A stretch of 64,000 nucleotides of DNA from an uncultured Treponema sp. (GCA_900319625.1 ONPD01000008.1:1-64000), one strand, 5' to 3'; shown: positions 40,911 through 50,723, counted from the first letter of the stretch. Translations and numbers: made by a program. Notes: generated by a model from the letters alone, not told the origin.

Positions 40911-42576
40911 CTTTTGTTTGACAGCCTTTTTCTGCCTGGAAATGGCCCTTTCTCTTGTTTCCTGCCGGAGTCTTCAGCAGCCGGATAATATAGAAAAACC
41001 TCTGGATTATTCTGATTATGATGTTGTTGAGGCTGAAAAAAAGAGAATAAGAGACTTTCTGGAAAAGGAACCTGTACGCGCCTTGTGGCGGGCAGAGCTT
41101 TTAGGAAATGAAGAAGTTATTTCTGAATGTGTGGATACGGTTTACAGAAAGTTTAAGGTGGCTCTTTATGATAAGGATTATTTTACTGCCAGCAAGTATT
41201 ACAAGAGCCTGAAAGCAATAAACCACAACTTTGAAAAAAACGAGACTTCACAGCTGGATGCTTTGTTCTATCAGACTGTTCCTGGACTTAACGGGAAAAA
41301 CAATAAGGCTCCAAAAACTGTTGCAGACTGTATGCATGCTACGGTAACTATCTGGGTTGACCGCGGTATTAAGGTTCGCAACGGAGCCGGCTATCCTGAT
41401 ATTATCATTGGTTCGGGCTTTTTTATTGATGAACGCGGTTATCTTGTAACAAATCACCACGTAATTGAATCGATGGTTGATACAAAATACGAAGGTTATA
41501 CCCGCCTTTACGTAAAACTGCTTTCTGATCCGGATACAAAAATTCCTGCCAGAGTTGTAGGTTATGATTCGGTTCTTGATCTTGCTCTTTTGAAGGTTGA
41601 AATTGAGCCGGATTTTATTTTGAGTCTTGGTTCTTCAAGTGATTTACAGATTGGAGATAAGGTGTCTGCAATCGGAACTCCAATCGGGCTGGAAGGAACC
41701 TTAACTGCCGGAATCATTTCTTCTACTGACCGAAAGCTTCAGACTGTAGGAAATGTTTTTCAGATTGATGCGGCTGTCAATTCCGGTAACAGTGGTGGTC
41801 CTCTGATTGACCAGAATATGAAGGTTCAGGCAATCGTATTTGCCGGAATGCTTGAATATCAGGGACTTAACTTTGCAATTCCTGTTGAATATCTTAAGCA
41901 GATTCTTCCTTATATGTATAAATCGGAAGCAATGAAAGAAATTAATAAATCTGAAGAAAATCAGCTTGAAGAAGACTCTTCTCTTAAGGTAATCCATCCC
42001 TGGCTTTGTGCTTACGGACATACAATGCGAACGGGCAATAAAAAGACCGGACTTGAAGTTCAGTATGTTATGCCGGGCGGTTCAGCTGCTCTCAGCGGGC
42101 TTTCTATGGGAGATGTAATTACGGAAATTGATGGTGTAAAGGTTCATACCCTTGAAGATTTTCAGATTTATCAGCTTTCAGCTCAGCCGGGAACTATGGT
42201 AAAATGTAATTATAAAACTCCGGATGGTGAAGATAAGTCCTGCCTTGTATATTTTGAAGAAAGGCCTGAGGCTCCACTAAGCCTGATTTACAAGAGTGAT
42301 TTTATAGACAATTCATTTATTCCGATTTTTGGAATGCAGATAACCCGGGCTTCGACAGAAAGCAAAAAAATCTATAAGATTACAAAGGTTATCCGCGGAA
42401 GTGTTGCGGATGAAATGAGTTTTTCTGAAAATGATCAGCTTGCTGTTTATGCAGTAAAATTTGATGAAGAACATAAATATATAATGGCGCAGGTGGTTAT
42501 TCAGCGCCGTAAAAAAGGATTGATAGACGTGGGGCTGGTATTGAGTGCGCCTTACGACAATCCTTACTATTTCTAA
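40894..42576 (+). CDS. HtrA/DegP-like serine protease lipoprotein
   Basis: This 560-residue protein starts at ATG 40894 (SD GAGAAGG), 17 bases inside the previous gene. A lipobox (LVSC near residue 24) predicts a lipid anchor. Residues 25-140 are helical and unassigned. The S1C trypsin-like domain carries His189 (TNHHV), Asp229 (LDLALL) and Ser300 (GNSGGP), a complete triad. A PDZ domain follows (about 375-455, VMPGGSAALSGLSMGDVITEI). It should degrade or refold envelope proteins. The lipid anchor and N-terminal helical domain differ from classical DegP. Confidence 0.88.
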   Translation: MKKINSFCLTAFFCLEMALSLVSCRSLQQPDNIEKPLDYSDYDVVEAEKKRIRDFLEKEPVRALWRAELLGNEEVISECVDTVYRKFKVALYDKDYFTASKYYKSLKAINHNFEKNETSQLDALFYQTVPGLNGKNNKAPKTVADCMHATVTIWVDRGIKVRNGAGYPDIIIGSGFFIDERGYLVTNHHVIESMVDTKYEGYTRLYVKLLSDPDTKIPARVVGYDSVLDLALLKVEIEPDFILSLGSSSDLQIGDKVSAIGTPIGLEGTLTAGIISSTDRKLQTVGNVFQIDAAVNSGNSGGPLIDQNMKVQAIVFAGMLEYQGLNFAIPVEYLKQILPYMYKSEAMKEINKSEENQLEEDSSLKVIHPWLCAYGHTMRTGNKKTGLEVQYVMPGGSAALSGLSMGDVITEIDGVKVHTLEDFQIYQLSAQPGTMVKCNYKTPDGEDKSCLVYFEERPEAPLSLIYKSDFIDNSFIPIFGMQITRASTESKKIYKITKVIRGSVADEMSFSENDQLAVYAVKFDEEHKYIMAQVVIQRRKKGLIDVGLVLSAPYDNPYYF

Positions 42577-42613
42577 TGAGCCGGCAGCCGGCCCGCTTAC
42601 ACAGGAGAATACA

Positions 42614-44416
42614 ATGGATATGAAATATAAGCGCAACTTCTGTATTGTTGCACACATTGACCACGGAAAGTCTACTCTTTCTGACCGCCTTATTCAGAAG
42701 GCAAAAATTATCGATGACAGAAAGATGATGAATCAGATTCTTGATAACATGGATATTGAACGCGAGCGCGGAATTACAATCAAGAGTCAGGCAGTTACAA
42801 TTCCTTATCACGCAAAGGATGGAAACGACTACGAACTGAACTTTGTAGACACTCCGGGCCACGTAGACTTTTCTTACGAGGTAAGCCGTGCCATCGCTTC
42901 CTGCGAAGGTGCCCTGCTTTTGATTGATGCTACCCAGGGTGTTGAAAGTCAGACTGTTTCAAATATGTATATGGCTCTGGAACAGGATTTGCGAATCGTT
43001 CCTGTAATCAACAAAATTGACCTTGCATCGGCAGATATTCCATCCTGCAAGCACCAGATAGACAAGGAACTTGGCCTGGACGCGGAAGAAACTCAGCTGG
43101 TTTCTGCAAAAACCGGAGAGGGAATAGATGATCTTTTAGAAGCAATCGTCACAAAGTTCCCGGCTCCAACCGGCGATCCTAGCGGAAAGCTTGCTGCCCT
43201 TATTTTTGACTGCCACTATGACGCTTACCGCGGTGTAATCGTGCACGTGCGAATGAAAGAAGGCACTGTAAAAACCGGCGATGTAATCAAAATGATGAGT
43301 TCCGGCGCTGAGTACAAAGTCGAGCAGTGCGGTGTATTTAAGATAAATTACGAGGAAACCGGAAAGCTTGAAGCCGGCGATGTAGGATATATTATTGCCG
43401 GAATTAAAACTGTAAGCGACGTTCGCGTTGGTGATACTATTACAAGTTCGGTTGACGGCCTTGAAGAGCCTTTGCCTGGATTTAAGGAAGTTAAGCCTGT
43501 TGTTTATTCTTCTATTTACCCAATGGATTCAAATGATTATGAAGAGCTTAAGGAAAGTATGGAAAAACTCAAGCTTAATGATGCCAGCCTGATTTATGAA
43601 AAGGATAATTCCCTGGCTCTTGGTAACGGTTTCCGCTGCGGTTTCTTAGGACTTTTGCATCTGGAAATCATTCAGGAAAGACTGGAGCGCGATTTTGACC
43701 AGGCTGTAATTTTTACGGCTCCTTCTGTACGCTACAAGCTGGAATTGACGACTGGTGAAGAGACTTATATTGATAATCCTTCGGAATATCCTCAGGGACG
43801 AATCCGCTCGGCTGAAGAGCCATATATCAAGGCAAGCATTATTACTCCTGCCGAGTACATTGGTTCTATTATGTCTCTTTGTACTGAAAAGCGCGGAGCC
43901 CAGACCAATATGCAGTATCTTGATGAAAAGCGCGTTGAACTTACCTACGAAATGCCGCTTGCTGAAGTTCTTTTTGACTTTTACGACAAGCTTAAGAGTT
44001 ACAGCCGCGGTTATGCATCATTTGACTATGAATTAATCGGTTATCGGCCTACAGAGCTTGTAAAGGTTGATATTCTTTTGAACGGAAAGATGGTGGATGC
44101 CCTTGCTCAGCTTACCTTTAAGGAAAATGCCGTTGATCGTGCACGTAAGTTCTGTGAAAGACTTAAGGATGAAATCAGCCGCCAGCAGTTTAAGATTGCA
44201 ATTCAGGGCGCTATCGGAAGTCAGATTATTGCCCGCGAAACCGTAAACCCGGTTCGCAAGGACGTTCTTGCTAAGTGTTATGGTGGTGATATTACCCGTA
44301 AGCGTAAACTTCTTGAAAAGCAGAAGGAAGGTAAGAAGAAGATGAAGATGATAGGCGATGTTGAGCTTCCTCAGTCCGCCTTCCTTGCTGTTTTGAAGGA
44401 CAGAGAAGCTGATTAA
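42614..44416 (+). CDS. lepA: Elongation factor 4 (LepA)
   Basis: This 600-residue translational GTPase starts at ATG 42614 with SD AGGAG; the in-frame ATG at 42545 lies inside the preceding gene. The G1 motif AHIDHGKST, GITIKSQ, DTPGHVDF, NKID and a complete C-terminal EF-4 domain ending KKMKMIGDVELPQSAFLAVL (landmarks KKMKMIG and FLAVL) are present. It acts on stalled or back-translocating ribosomes, from family knowledge. Its stop overlaps the stop of the small minus-strand ORF. Confidence 0.97.
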   Translation: MDMKYKRNFCIVAHIDHGKSTLSDRLIQKAKIIDDRKMMNQILDNMDIERERGITIKSQAVTIPYHAKDGNDYELNFVDTPGHVDFSYEVSRAIASCEGALLLIDATQGVESQTVSNMYMALEQDLRIVPVINKIDLASADIPSCKHQIDKELGLDAEETQLVSAKTGEGIDDLLEAIVTKFPAPTGDPSGKLAALIFDCHYDAYRGVIVHVRMKEGTVKTGDVIKMMSSGAEYKVEQCGVFKINYEETGKLEAGDVGYIIAGIKTVSDVRVGDTITSSVDGLEEPLPGFKEVKPVVYSSIYPMDSNDYEELKESMEKLKLNDASLIYEKDNSLALGNGFRCGFLGLLHLEIIQERLERDFDQAVIFTAPSVRYKLELTTGEETYIDNPSEYPQGRIRSAEEPYIKASIITPAEYIGSIMSLCTEKRGAQTNMQYLDEKRVELTYEMPLAEVLFDFYDKLKSYSRGYASFDYELIGYRPTELVKVDILLNGKMVDALAQLTFKENAVDRARKFCERLKDEISRQQFKIAIQGAIGSQIIARETVNPVRKDVLAKCYGGDITRKRKLLEKQKEGKKKMKMIGDVELPQSAFLAVLKDREAD

Positions 44417-44574
44417 AAGGTCAGCTTAGATGCCCTCAAAAATGCCTGACGGGCCTGGTCATTATCATGGTAGAAAAGCTGGCGCAGTTTAAAGCCATTG
44501 TCTAAAAATACTGTGATTACAGATCCTGTAAGGCAATATCTTTTGCCATATTTTTCAAATTCAAGATGATTCAT
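44413..44574 (-). CDS. Small conserved-looking protein, 53 residues
   Basis: An ATG at 44574 follows a strong SD (CAGGAGGT, 5-base spacing) and opens a 53-codon frame ending at TAA 44415-44413, tail-to-tail with lepA. The protein begins MNHLEFEKYGKRYCL and has a hydrophobic centre (TGSVITVFLDNGF) and a basic helical end. An inverted repeat CTGTAT-AGA-ATACAG lies about 30 bases upstream. No family was recognised. The SD and balanced composition support a real gene. Confidence 0.6.
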   Translation of the reverse strand: MNHLEFEKYGKRYCLTGSVITVFLDNGFKLRQLFYHDNDQARQAFLRASKLTF

Positions 44575-44640
44575 GCTGCACCTCCTGTGTAAGCCTTCTG
44601 TATTCTATACAGTTATTCTCGGTACAGATATAAAAAATTG

Positions 44641-46284
44641 TTAGAAAAATTTAAGAAAAAAGTCGATTTCTGTGCGGATTCTTTTTAAGAATGAAGTTTC
44701 GTATTTGAAATTTATTCCGTCGGCAAAGTGGAGGAATAGATACTCGCGTTCTGAGGCAAGCTTTGTTATTTGATTTCTTTGTTCTTCTGCTGTAAGTTTT
44801 TCTTTACCGGTAAGCAGGTCCCGGAGCCTTTCAAGAATTTTCTTTTCTTCAAGCAGGTAGTTTTGAATCACTTTTTTTTCTTCATTGCCGAAGGGAAGTG
44901 GTTGGAGTGGGGCTGAAATAACTGTATTGTCTGCCTGTGGTTCTTTATATGGAAGATTAAGATTTATTCCGCAGTCAGAAGAGTCAAAAAGATTTTTTAT
45001 TCCGCAGAAAAGGCCTTTGAAAAGTTCTGCGTAATTTTTCAGGGTACGGGTTGTATAAAAGCATCTGCCGTCCTTAGAGAGAACCTTTTCTGCAAGCGTA
45101 TTGAAGGCGGCTGCATAGCTTGCTGGCGGCAAAAGTCTTGTACTGCGAATATGTCTTTCTGCCACGGCCATAGAGCCTTTTGCGTGGGTTAGGCCCGCTG
45201 AATAAGAGAAATCAAGACCGTAAATAAAAACAGGAATATCTTCGGAAGAGCGGAAACGGAGTGCATAATAAAGAGCCGTAAGTCCTACAGAGCCGAATGC
45301 TTCGTTCATAGGCGGAATTATTTTTTTAGCTGACAGCCTTTTCAAAAATGAGGCTGAGGAATATTTAGTCGTAAAAAAGGAGAGTCTTTCTTTTCCAAAA
45401 ATTTTATATAGATTAGCTGCCGCAGACATTCCCGCAAAAAGTCGTGTCTTATTATTTTTTGTTCCGATAAAGGCCTTTTTAATTACAGACTGAGCTTCCT
45501 CCACAAAAACAGCATCAGCTTTAATTCCATTTTTTAGAAGAGGCTGTAGGGCGGTGTCTGCGCAGATTATGAAAAAATCATCTGCCTTGTCCTTTATTTT
45601 TTTTATTCCCTTATCTGTGCTTTCTCCTGCTCCGAATACGATAATAGGTTTTGAAACGCTGCCAAAGAAGTTTGTTATGGGACTTGTTTGGGCAAGTATT
45701 TTAAGGTTCTTAAAAAAGTTCTGGCTGTATTTTCTTCCGAATTTTACAAGGGTCATACGGTTTGCCCAGAAGGTCATAATTGCAGTAGTACAGGCCGCTG
45801 TGAGTTCATCGTAAAGCTCGTTATGAAACTGAGTTCCGGCGCTGAAGTCCAGGCGGATTACACGCTTAAAAGTTCCCGCAGGTAAAAGCTGCGTGCCCTC
45901 CATTGTCGTATAGGAAGGCTGGTTTAAAATTACAGGAAGCTGCTGAAGTTCAGGAAGGGTAAGGCGCGCAGCTTTTTTCATATCCTTTATTTTAGAAAAG
46001 TCTGGACGCTCCCGTGAAAAAGCATCCAGCTGGCTGTCGAATTCACAAAGCAGGCAGAAGCTGGAATCGTCAAGTTTTGAAAGGAGTTCTGAAAGACCAT
46101 AGGTAAGAACCGGCGAGCAGCATAAAAAAAGTGTTCCCGGAAGCAGGGCAAGCTTTTCGATTGTCTGGCAGATTGAGCGTGCCGGGGCATATTTTGAATA
46201 GAGAAACTTATTCCTGTAAAAAACAGAAAAGCCCTGCGGCGTTTCCACAAGGCAGGGCTTTTCATTCTGGATTTTTGTTTCCAT
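44641..46284 (-). CDS. DUF115 (MptE-like/motility accessory factor-type) protein
   Basis: This 547-residue protein contains the DUF115 core from about residue 195: PIIVFGAGESTDKGIKKI, FFIICADTALQPLLKNGIKADAVFVEE (landmarks GAGES, CADTAL, GIKAD) and later VFIYGLDFSYSAGLTHAKGS. Related proteins include motility accessory factors that transfer nonulosonic acids to flagellin, and archaeal pterin pyrophosphokinases. In a spirochaete, flagellin glycosylation is plausible but unproven. It is 12 bases after the PpiD-like gene. Confidence 0.8.
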   Translation of the reverse strand: METKIQNEKPCLVETPQGFSVFYRNKFLYSKYAPARSICQTIEKLALLPGTLFLCCSPVLTYGLSELLSKLDDSSFCLLCEFDSQLDAFSRERPDFSKIKDMKKAARLTLPELQQLPVILNQPSYTTMEGTQLLPAGTFKRVIRLDFSAGTQFHNELYDELTAACTTAIMTFWANRMTLVKFGRKYSQNFFKNLKILAQTSPITNFFGSVSKPIIVFGAGESTDKGIKKIKDKADDFFIICADTALQPLLKNGIKADAVFVEEAQSVIKKAFIGTKNNKTRLFAGMSAAANLYKIFGKERLSFFTTKYSSASFLKRLSAKKIIPPMNEAFGSVGLTALYYALRFRSSEDIPVFIYGLDFSYSAGLTHAKGSMAVAERHIRSTRLLPPASYAAAFNTLAEKVLSKDGRCFYTTRTLKNYAELFKGLFCGIKNLFDSSDCGINLNLPYKEPQADNTVISAPLQPLPFGNEEKKVIQNYLLEEKKILERLRDLLTGKEKLTAEEQRNQITKLASEREYLFLHFADGINFKYETSFLKRIRTEIDFFLKFF

Positions 46285-46296
46285 TAAAATCCTGAA

Positions 46297-47766
46297 TTAG
46301 TTATTTTTCATCATCTCGCGGAAGTAAACTTCCATAAAGTGATTTTCGAGTTTGTCGCTCTTAAGAACTGCGGCCTGGGCAGATGAGCGGTCAAAGCCGG
46401 AAAGATCCGGGAGACTCTTGTCAGCATCTGCGGCTGGAGCGCTTTCCTTTGAAAGCTGAAGAACAATTACATAGCGGTTCAAAAGAAGAGGTTCAGAAAT
46501 CTCATCCTTAGAAAGAGAGAAGGCTGTCTTAAGGAAGTTTTCATTAGAATCAGCATTTCTGAAAGCGGCTTCGTCAGAAACAAGTGAACCTGTAACAGAA
46601 ACGTTTCCATAGTTCATAGGGAAAGGAGCGATTTCTGTTGTTTTTACGCTCAAGGTTGTTGCAGCAGTCTTGAATGAAGTTTTGTTTGCTTCAGCTGCGA
46701 AAGCCTTTGCTTTTTCTGTGAAATAGTCTTCAAGAATTGAGTTTTCGTAAGTTACGATGTATGAGTTTACCTGATTGATAAGTGTGTCTGAATTGAAGTC
46801 TGGAAGTTCAGCTTCTGAATCAGCCTTGAAGATAGAGAAGTAAGCGCCTGTAGGAATTACTTCGCTTACTGAATCAGCTGTAAGGGCAACGATTTTGTCC
46901 ATATCTGCCTTTTCAACAAGGATATTTTCAATCTGGTAGCGGTAGCTGTTTGTAAGCTTTCCTTCTGCATTGCTGAAGGATTTTGTTGAGTATTCAGAAA
47001 CTGCATCTGCAAAAGTGATTTCGTTTGCAACGATGCGTTTTGCAACAGAAGCAGCTGTAGATTTATCATCGACTGAAATTACAGAAAGGTTGTATTTGAT
47101 GAATTTTTCTGAGTTTGCCTTACCGTAAGCTACTTTTTCTTCTTTTGGATAGTCAGAAAGAGCAAAAATTGCTGCGTTGAAGCCGCGGAGTTTATCACCA
47201 TAGCTGCTTACAAAATCAAGCTCTTTAGAAGAAGTTTTTACACCGTAAAGTGCAGTTGAACCAACAAGGTCAGAATCTGCACCGAAGTTATCATCATAGA
47301 ATCTCTGAGAGAAAAGAGTCTTTGTTGCATTTTCCTTGAGTTCACGGATTCTTTCTTTTGGAGTTGAACGGTAAAGCTTTGAAGAATATTTTCCGTTTTC
47401 TGAGAAATAAGGAATCATCTGTCTTGTAACAGCTGACTCTGGAACTGAATAGCCGCTTTTTGAAACAGCATCTTCATAAGCATAGTTGAGTACAGTCTGA
47501 TTGAAAGCGTTGTAGAAGATTTCTGAGTAAGCGTTTGAATCAAGTTCGCGGCCGTACATCTGATAAAGCTGTCCATAGTAAGAAACAGCATTTGCCATAT
47601 CTGAATTCTGTTCGTAGCGGATTGCTTTTCCGTTATATTTTCCGAACTCCAGCGGCTTCTGAACGGCTTCTCCTGAGCCTGTCATTGCTGGAAGAATTAC
47701 GAATACGAAAGCACAAATCAAAAGAATGATAAGTGAGCCTAATGTGTATACACTGTTTTTTTTCAT
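46297..47766 (-). CDS. PpiD/SurA-like membrane-anchored chaperone
   Basis: This 489-residue protein has one N-terminal membrane anchor (about 8-30, LGSLIILLICAFVFVILPAM) and a large periplasmic part. Its helices (AFNQTVLNYAYEDAVSKSGYSVPES) match the SurA/PpiD N-terminal chaperone domain. The middle region (about 225-330) may be a degenerate parvulin domain (FADAVSEYSTKSFSNAEGKL, landmarks FADAVSEYS and GKL); clear catalytic residues were not identified. It probably helps fold envelope proteins. It lies 44 bases after ddl. Confidence 0.78.
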   Translation of the reverse strand: MKKNSVYTLGSLIILLICAFVFVILPAMTGSGEAVQKPLEFGKYNGKAIRYEQNSDMANAVSYYGQLYQMYGRELDSNAYSEIFYNAFNQTVLNYAYEDAVSKSGYSVPESAVTRQMIPYFSENGKYSSKLYRSTPKERIRELKENATKTLFSQRFYDDNFGADSDLVGSTALYGVKTSSKELDFVSSYGDKLRGFNAAIFALSDYPKEEKVAYGKANSEKFIKYNLSVISVDDKSTAASVAKRIVANEITFADAVSEYSTKSFSNAEGKLTNSYRYQIENILVEKADMDKIVALTADSVSEVIPTGAYFSIFKADSEAELPDFNSDTLINQVNSYIVTYENSILEDYFTEKAKAFAAEANKTSFKTAATTLSVKTTEIAPFPMNYGNVSVTGSLVSDEAAFRNADSNENFLKTAFSLSKDEISEPLLLNRYVIVLQLSKESAPAADADKSLPDLSGFDRSSAQAAVLKSDKLENHFMEVYFREMMKNN

Positions 47767-47810
47767 TTTTAGTACACCTTATATAAGAAATAGTATTTAA
47801 TTTTAGCAGA

Positions 47811-48938
47811 TTATCGGGATGTCTGCAATTCCTTCTTGGCCTTGTAGCGGGCAATTGCCTCGTCAATCAGGAGCTCAATCAGCTGAGGATATTTGAGTCC
47901 TGCGGCGTCGCACATCTTAGGGAACATAGAGATTGAGGTGAAACCAGGCATTGTGTTGATTTCGTTTAGGAAGACCTCGTTTGTATCCTTGCTGATGAAA
48001 AAGTCAACGCGGGAAAGACCGGTGCAGTCAAGAACGCGGTAGGCGGCACAGGCAGTTTTACGGATTTTTTCAATTCCTTCTTCGCTGATTTCTGCCGGAA
48101 TAACCAGGGCTGCTCCGTTTTTGTCATTGTATTTTGCGTCAAAGTCGTAGAAGGTGTGGGTAGGCTTGATTTCGCCAGGTAAGTAAGCCACAACTTCTTC
48201 GGTGTCGCTTTCGGCCGGGAAGGTTACAGAGTTTCCTGTAACGCTGCATTCAACCTCGCGGGCATTGATTGATTTTTCGATGAGGATTTTGTCATCCCAG
48301 AGGAAGGCTTCCATAATTGCAAAGCTGAGTTCACGGCGGTTATTTGCCTTTGAAGCACCGTTTGAGCTTCCTGCACAGCAAGGCTTTACGAACATTGGAT
48401 AGCCCAGTTCCTTTTCTGTTGCTTCGATAAACTGGTCATAAACGTTTGAGTTTAGCATTACGTGGCGTTTCATGCAGACATAAGGTACTACTGGAAGACC
48501 TGCGCTCTGCCAGAGCATCTTTGTTTTTTCCTTATCCATTGTGATTGCACTTGAAATGTGGGTACAGCCTACGTAAGGAATGTCTGCCATTTCAAAAAGT
48601 CCCTGAATGGTTCCGTCTTCGCCGTAGGTTCCGTGAAGGCCTGGGAAAACTACGTCGATTTCCAGGGCTTTCCCTGCTACAGAAAAGCTTGAGCTTCCGG
48701 CACCCGGAAGAACGGATACAAGCTTAGAAGCGTCTTCTGTTATTTTCAAAGGAGATTCGCTTTCTTTAAGAACGCGTTCATATTCTGCCTTGTCCTGAAG
48801 ATACCATTTTCCGTCTTTTGCAATACCAATCAGAATTACATTGTTTTCTTTACTGATGTTGCGGACAATTGAAGCTGCGGAAATCAAAGAAATTTCGTGT
48901 TCGCCGCTTCGGCCGCCGTAGATTACGCAAATATTCAT
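47811..48938 (-). CDS. ddl: D-alanine-D-alanine ligase
   Basis: This 375-residue ATP-grasp enzyme makes the D-Ala-D-Ala terminus of peptidoglycan precursors. It shows YGGRSGEHEISLISA at the N-terminus, HGTYGEDGTIQGLFE, MDKEKTK, YPMFVKPCCAGSSNG and the C-terminal NEINTMPGFTSISMFP. It follows murE by 15 bases, so two successive precursor steps are co-expressed. Confidence 0.96.
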   Translation of the reverse strand: MNICVIYGGRSGEHEISLISAASIVRNISKENNVILIGIAKDGKWYLQDKAEYERVLKESESPLKITEDASKLVSVLPGAGSSSFSVAGKALEIDVVFPGLHGTYGEDGTIQGLFEMADIPYVGCTHISSAITMDKEKTKMLWQSAGLPVVPYVCMKRHVMLNSNVYDQFIEATEKELGYPMFVKPCCAGSSNGASKANNRRELSFAIMEAFLWDDKILIEKSINAREVECSVTGNSVTFPAESDTEEVVAYLPGEIKPTHTFYDFDAKYNDKNGAALVIPAEISEEGIEKIRKTACAAYRVLDCTGLSRVDFFISKDTNEVFLNEINTMPGFTSISMFPKMCDAAGLKYPQLIELLIDEAIARYKAKKELQTSR

Positions 48939-48953
48939 TTTTTTTATTCCCCA

Positions 48954-50723
48954 TTATTTTTTATAATTCATTTCTTCAAGTGCTTTTTCAGCCTCACTGA
49001 TTTCATCGTAAGGAATTGCACCATTTTTATATATAATACTGTTTTCGTGGGATTTTCCCAATAGCAGAACTATGTCATCTTCTCCGGCCAGACTGAAGGC
49101 CTGACGGATTGCCTTAGGACGCTCGTGGGTAATAAAAAGATTTTCTCCCATTTTTTTACCGGCCTTTTCAGCTCCGACTGCAATCATCTTCAAAAGTTCA
49201 ACAGGGTCTTCTCCGCGCGGATCTTCGTCCGCAAGAATTACAGTGTCACAGAATCGCGCCGCAATTTCTCCCTGAAGAGGGCGTTTTGTAAGGTCACGTT
49301 CGCCGCCGCTTCCAAAAACGCAGATCATCTTTCCCTTGCAGCGTTTTCTGATTGGAGGGAAGATGGTTTCGAAGCTGGAAGGAGTATGGGCGTAGTCGAT
49401 AATCAGTTCAAAAGGCTGTCCCTGATTGATGACTGTCATACGGCCCTTGATTGGAGTTAGTTCCGGTATTTTTGAAGCGACTTCTTCGGTTGAAAGGCCT
49501 GTCATGCTGCTTACGGCGATAATCGAAGCCATAAGGTTGTAGGCGTTGAAGGCACCGGGAAGTTTTGATTTTACTTCATAAGATTTGCCTGTGCTTTCTG
49601 TTACCGTAAAGCTAAGGCTTTTTGAATCAGAAATGATGTTGGAAGCGGTCATATAAGGGATGCCGGCCGGGATTTTTGGAAGGGCGGCCTGAGATATGGA
49701 AGTGCCTACTTCCTTGCCCGCAGCGTCACCTGCCGCTTTTGCAGCGTCACCTGCCGAGCCGGAGTCCGCCTTACGTCCTGCAAGCCCATTAGTTGTGAAT
49801 CCCCAGACCTTCTGTTTTGTTGCCTTTACAAAATATTCGGCTGATGGGTCTTCCAGGTTCACAATTCCAACCGGAGTGATTTTTACTTTTTCACCGCCTA
49901 TGGTTTTTGTATGCGCGGATATGTCCAGCTTTCGGAAAAGGTTGGCCTTGTCGTCGCGGTACTGCTCGAAGGTTTTATGGAATTCAAGATGTTCAAGAGT
50001 TACGTTCATAAAGGCGCCGCAGTCAAAATTGATGTTGCCTGTGCGGTTGAGGCGGGGTGAAAGTCCGTGAGATGAAGTTTCTACAACTGCATAACGGCAG
50101 CCGTTTTCCAGCATCTGATTCAAATGATGCTGGATAATCGGAGCTTCCGGTGTTGTCTGATGCTGAGGATTTGGAACGGCTTCCCCTCCGAATGAATATT
50201 CAACCGTAGAAATAAAACCGGCTTTTTTTCCGCAGGCACGAAGAAGCTGCCAGATAAAGCTTACAGTGGAGCTCTTTCCCTCTGTGCCTGTAACACCGAT
50301 TACGACAAGGCGCTCTGATGGATTGTCGTAAAAGCAGGCAGAAAGAGGTGCCATGGAAAAACGGGCATCAGGAACCTGAATAAGGACCGGCGCAAATTTC
50401 GGCTGGTCATCAGAAATGCCGTTATCAAGGGAACGTTTTATGATTGCCTTTGCAACTTCCTGCTGAATGTCGTCAGTCAGCTGCCCCTGAAAAACAACTG
50501 CATTGGCGCCCTTTTCAATTGCCTGGGCAATAAAAGTATTTCCGTCTATATGAGTTCCCGGGAGTGCAAAAAAAAGTGAACCGGCTGTGACTTCGCGTGA
50601 ATCGAATACTAGATTTTCGATTGGAATATTGTTTATTTCGTTTAAGTCTGTGATTGTTGAGCCGTCTGCCGCAAGAATTTTGTGTTCAAATGAAGGCAGT
50701 AATTGTGATAGAATTTTTTTCAT
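48954..50723 (-). CDS. murE: UDP-N-acetylmuramoyl-tripeptide synthetase (MurE)
   Basis: This 589-residue Mur ligase adds the third amino acid to UDP-MurNAc-dipeptide. It has an N-terminal uridine-binding domain, the ATP loop GVTGTEGKSST, the carbamylated-Lys region and a C-terminal domain with ADEDPRGEDP at the specificity site. This differs from the DNPR of diaminopimelate enzymes; treponemes often use ornithine, but substrate cannot be fixed here. An Ala/Gly-rich insert of about 35 residues near 310-345 (GSAGDAAKAAGDAAGKEVG) makes it longer than usual. No SD precedes ATG 50723. Confidence 0.94.
   Translation of the reverse strand: MKKILSQLLPSFEHKILAADGSTITDLNEINNIPIENLVFDSREVTAGSLFFALPGTHIDGNTFIAQAIEKGANAVVFQGQLTDDIQQEVAKAIIKRSLDNGISDDQPKFAPVLIQVPDARFSMAPLSACFYDNPSERLVVIGVTGTEGKSSTVSFIWQLLRACGKKAGFISTVEYSFGGEAVPNPQHQTTPEAPIIQHHLNQMLENGCRYAVVETSSHGLSPRLNRTGNINFDCGAFMNVTLEHLEFHKTFEQYRDDKANLFRKLDISAHTKTIGGEKVKITPVGIVNLEDPSAEYFVKATKQKVWGFTTNGLAGRKADSGSAGDAAKAAGDAAGKEVGTSISQAALPKIPAGIPYMTASNIISDSKSLSFTVTESTGKSYEVKSKLPGAFNAYNLMASIIAVSSMTGLSTEEVASKIPELTPIKGRMTVINQGQPFELIIDYAHTPSSFETIFPPIRKRCKGKMICVFGSGGERDLTKRPLQGEIAARFCDTVILADEDPRGEDPVELLKMIAVGAEKAGKKMGENLFITHERPKAIRQAFSLAGEDDIVLLLGKSHENSIIYKNGAIPYDEISEAEKALEEMNYKK
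49700..49770 (-). repeat. Low-complexity insert in murE with repeated GCAGCGTCACCTGCCG
   Basis: GCAGCGTCACCTGCCG occurs twice at about 49724 and 49742 on the + strand, encoding repeated AGDAAKA-type residues on the minus strand. This probably reflects slippage expansion in a surface loop. Confidence 0.65.
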
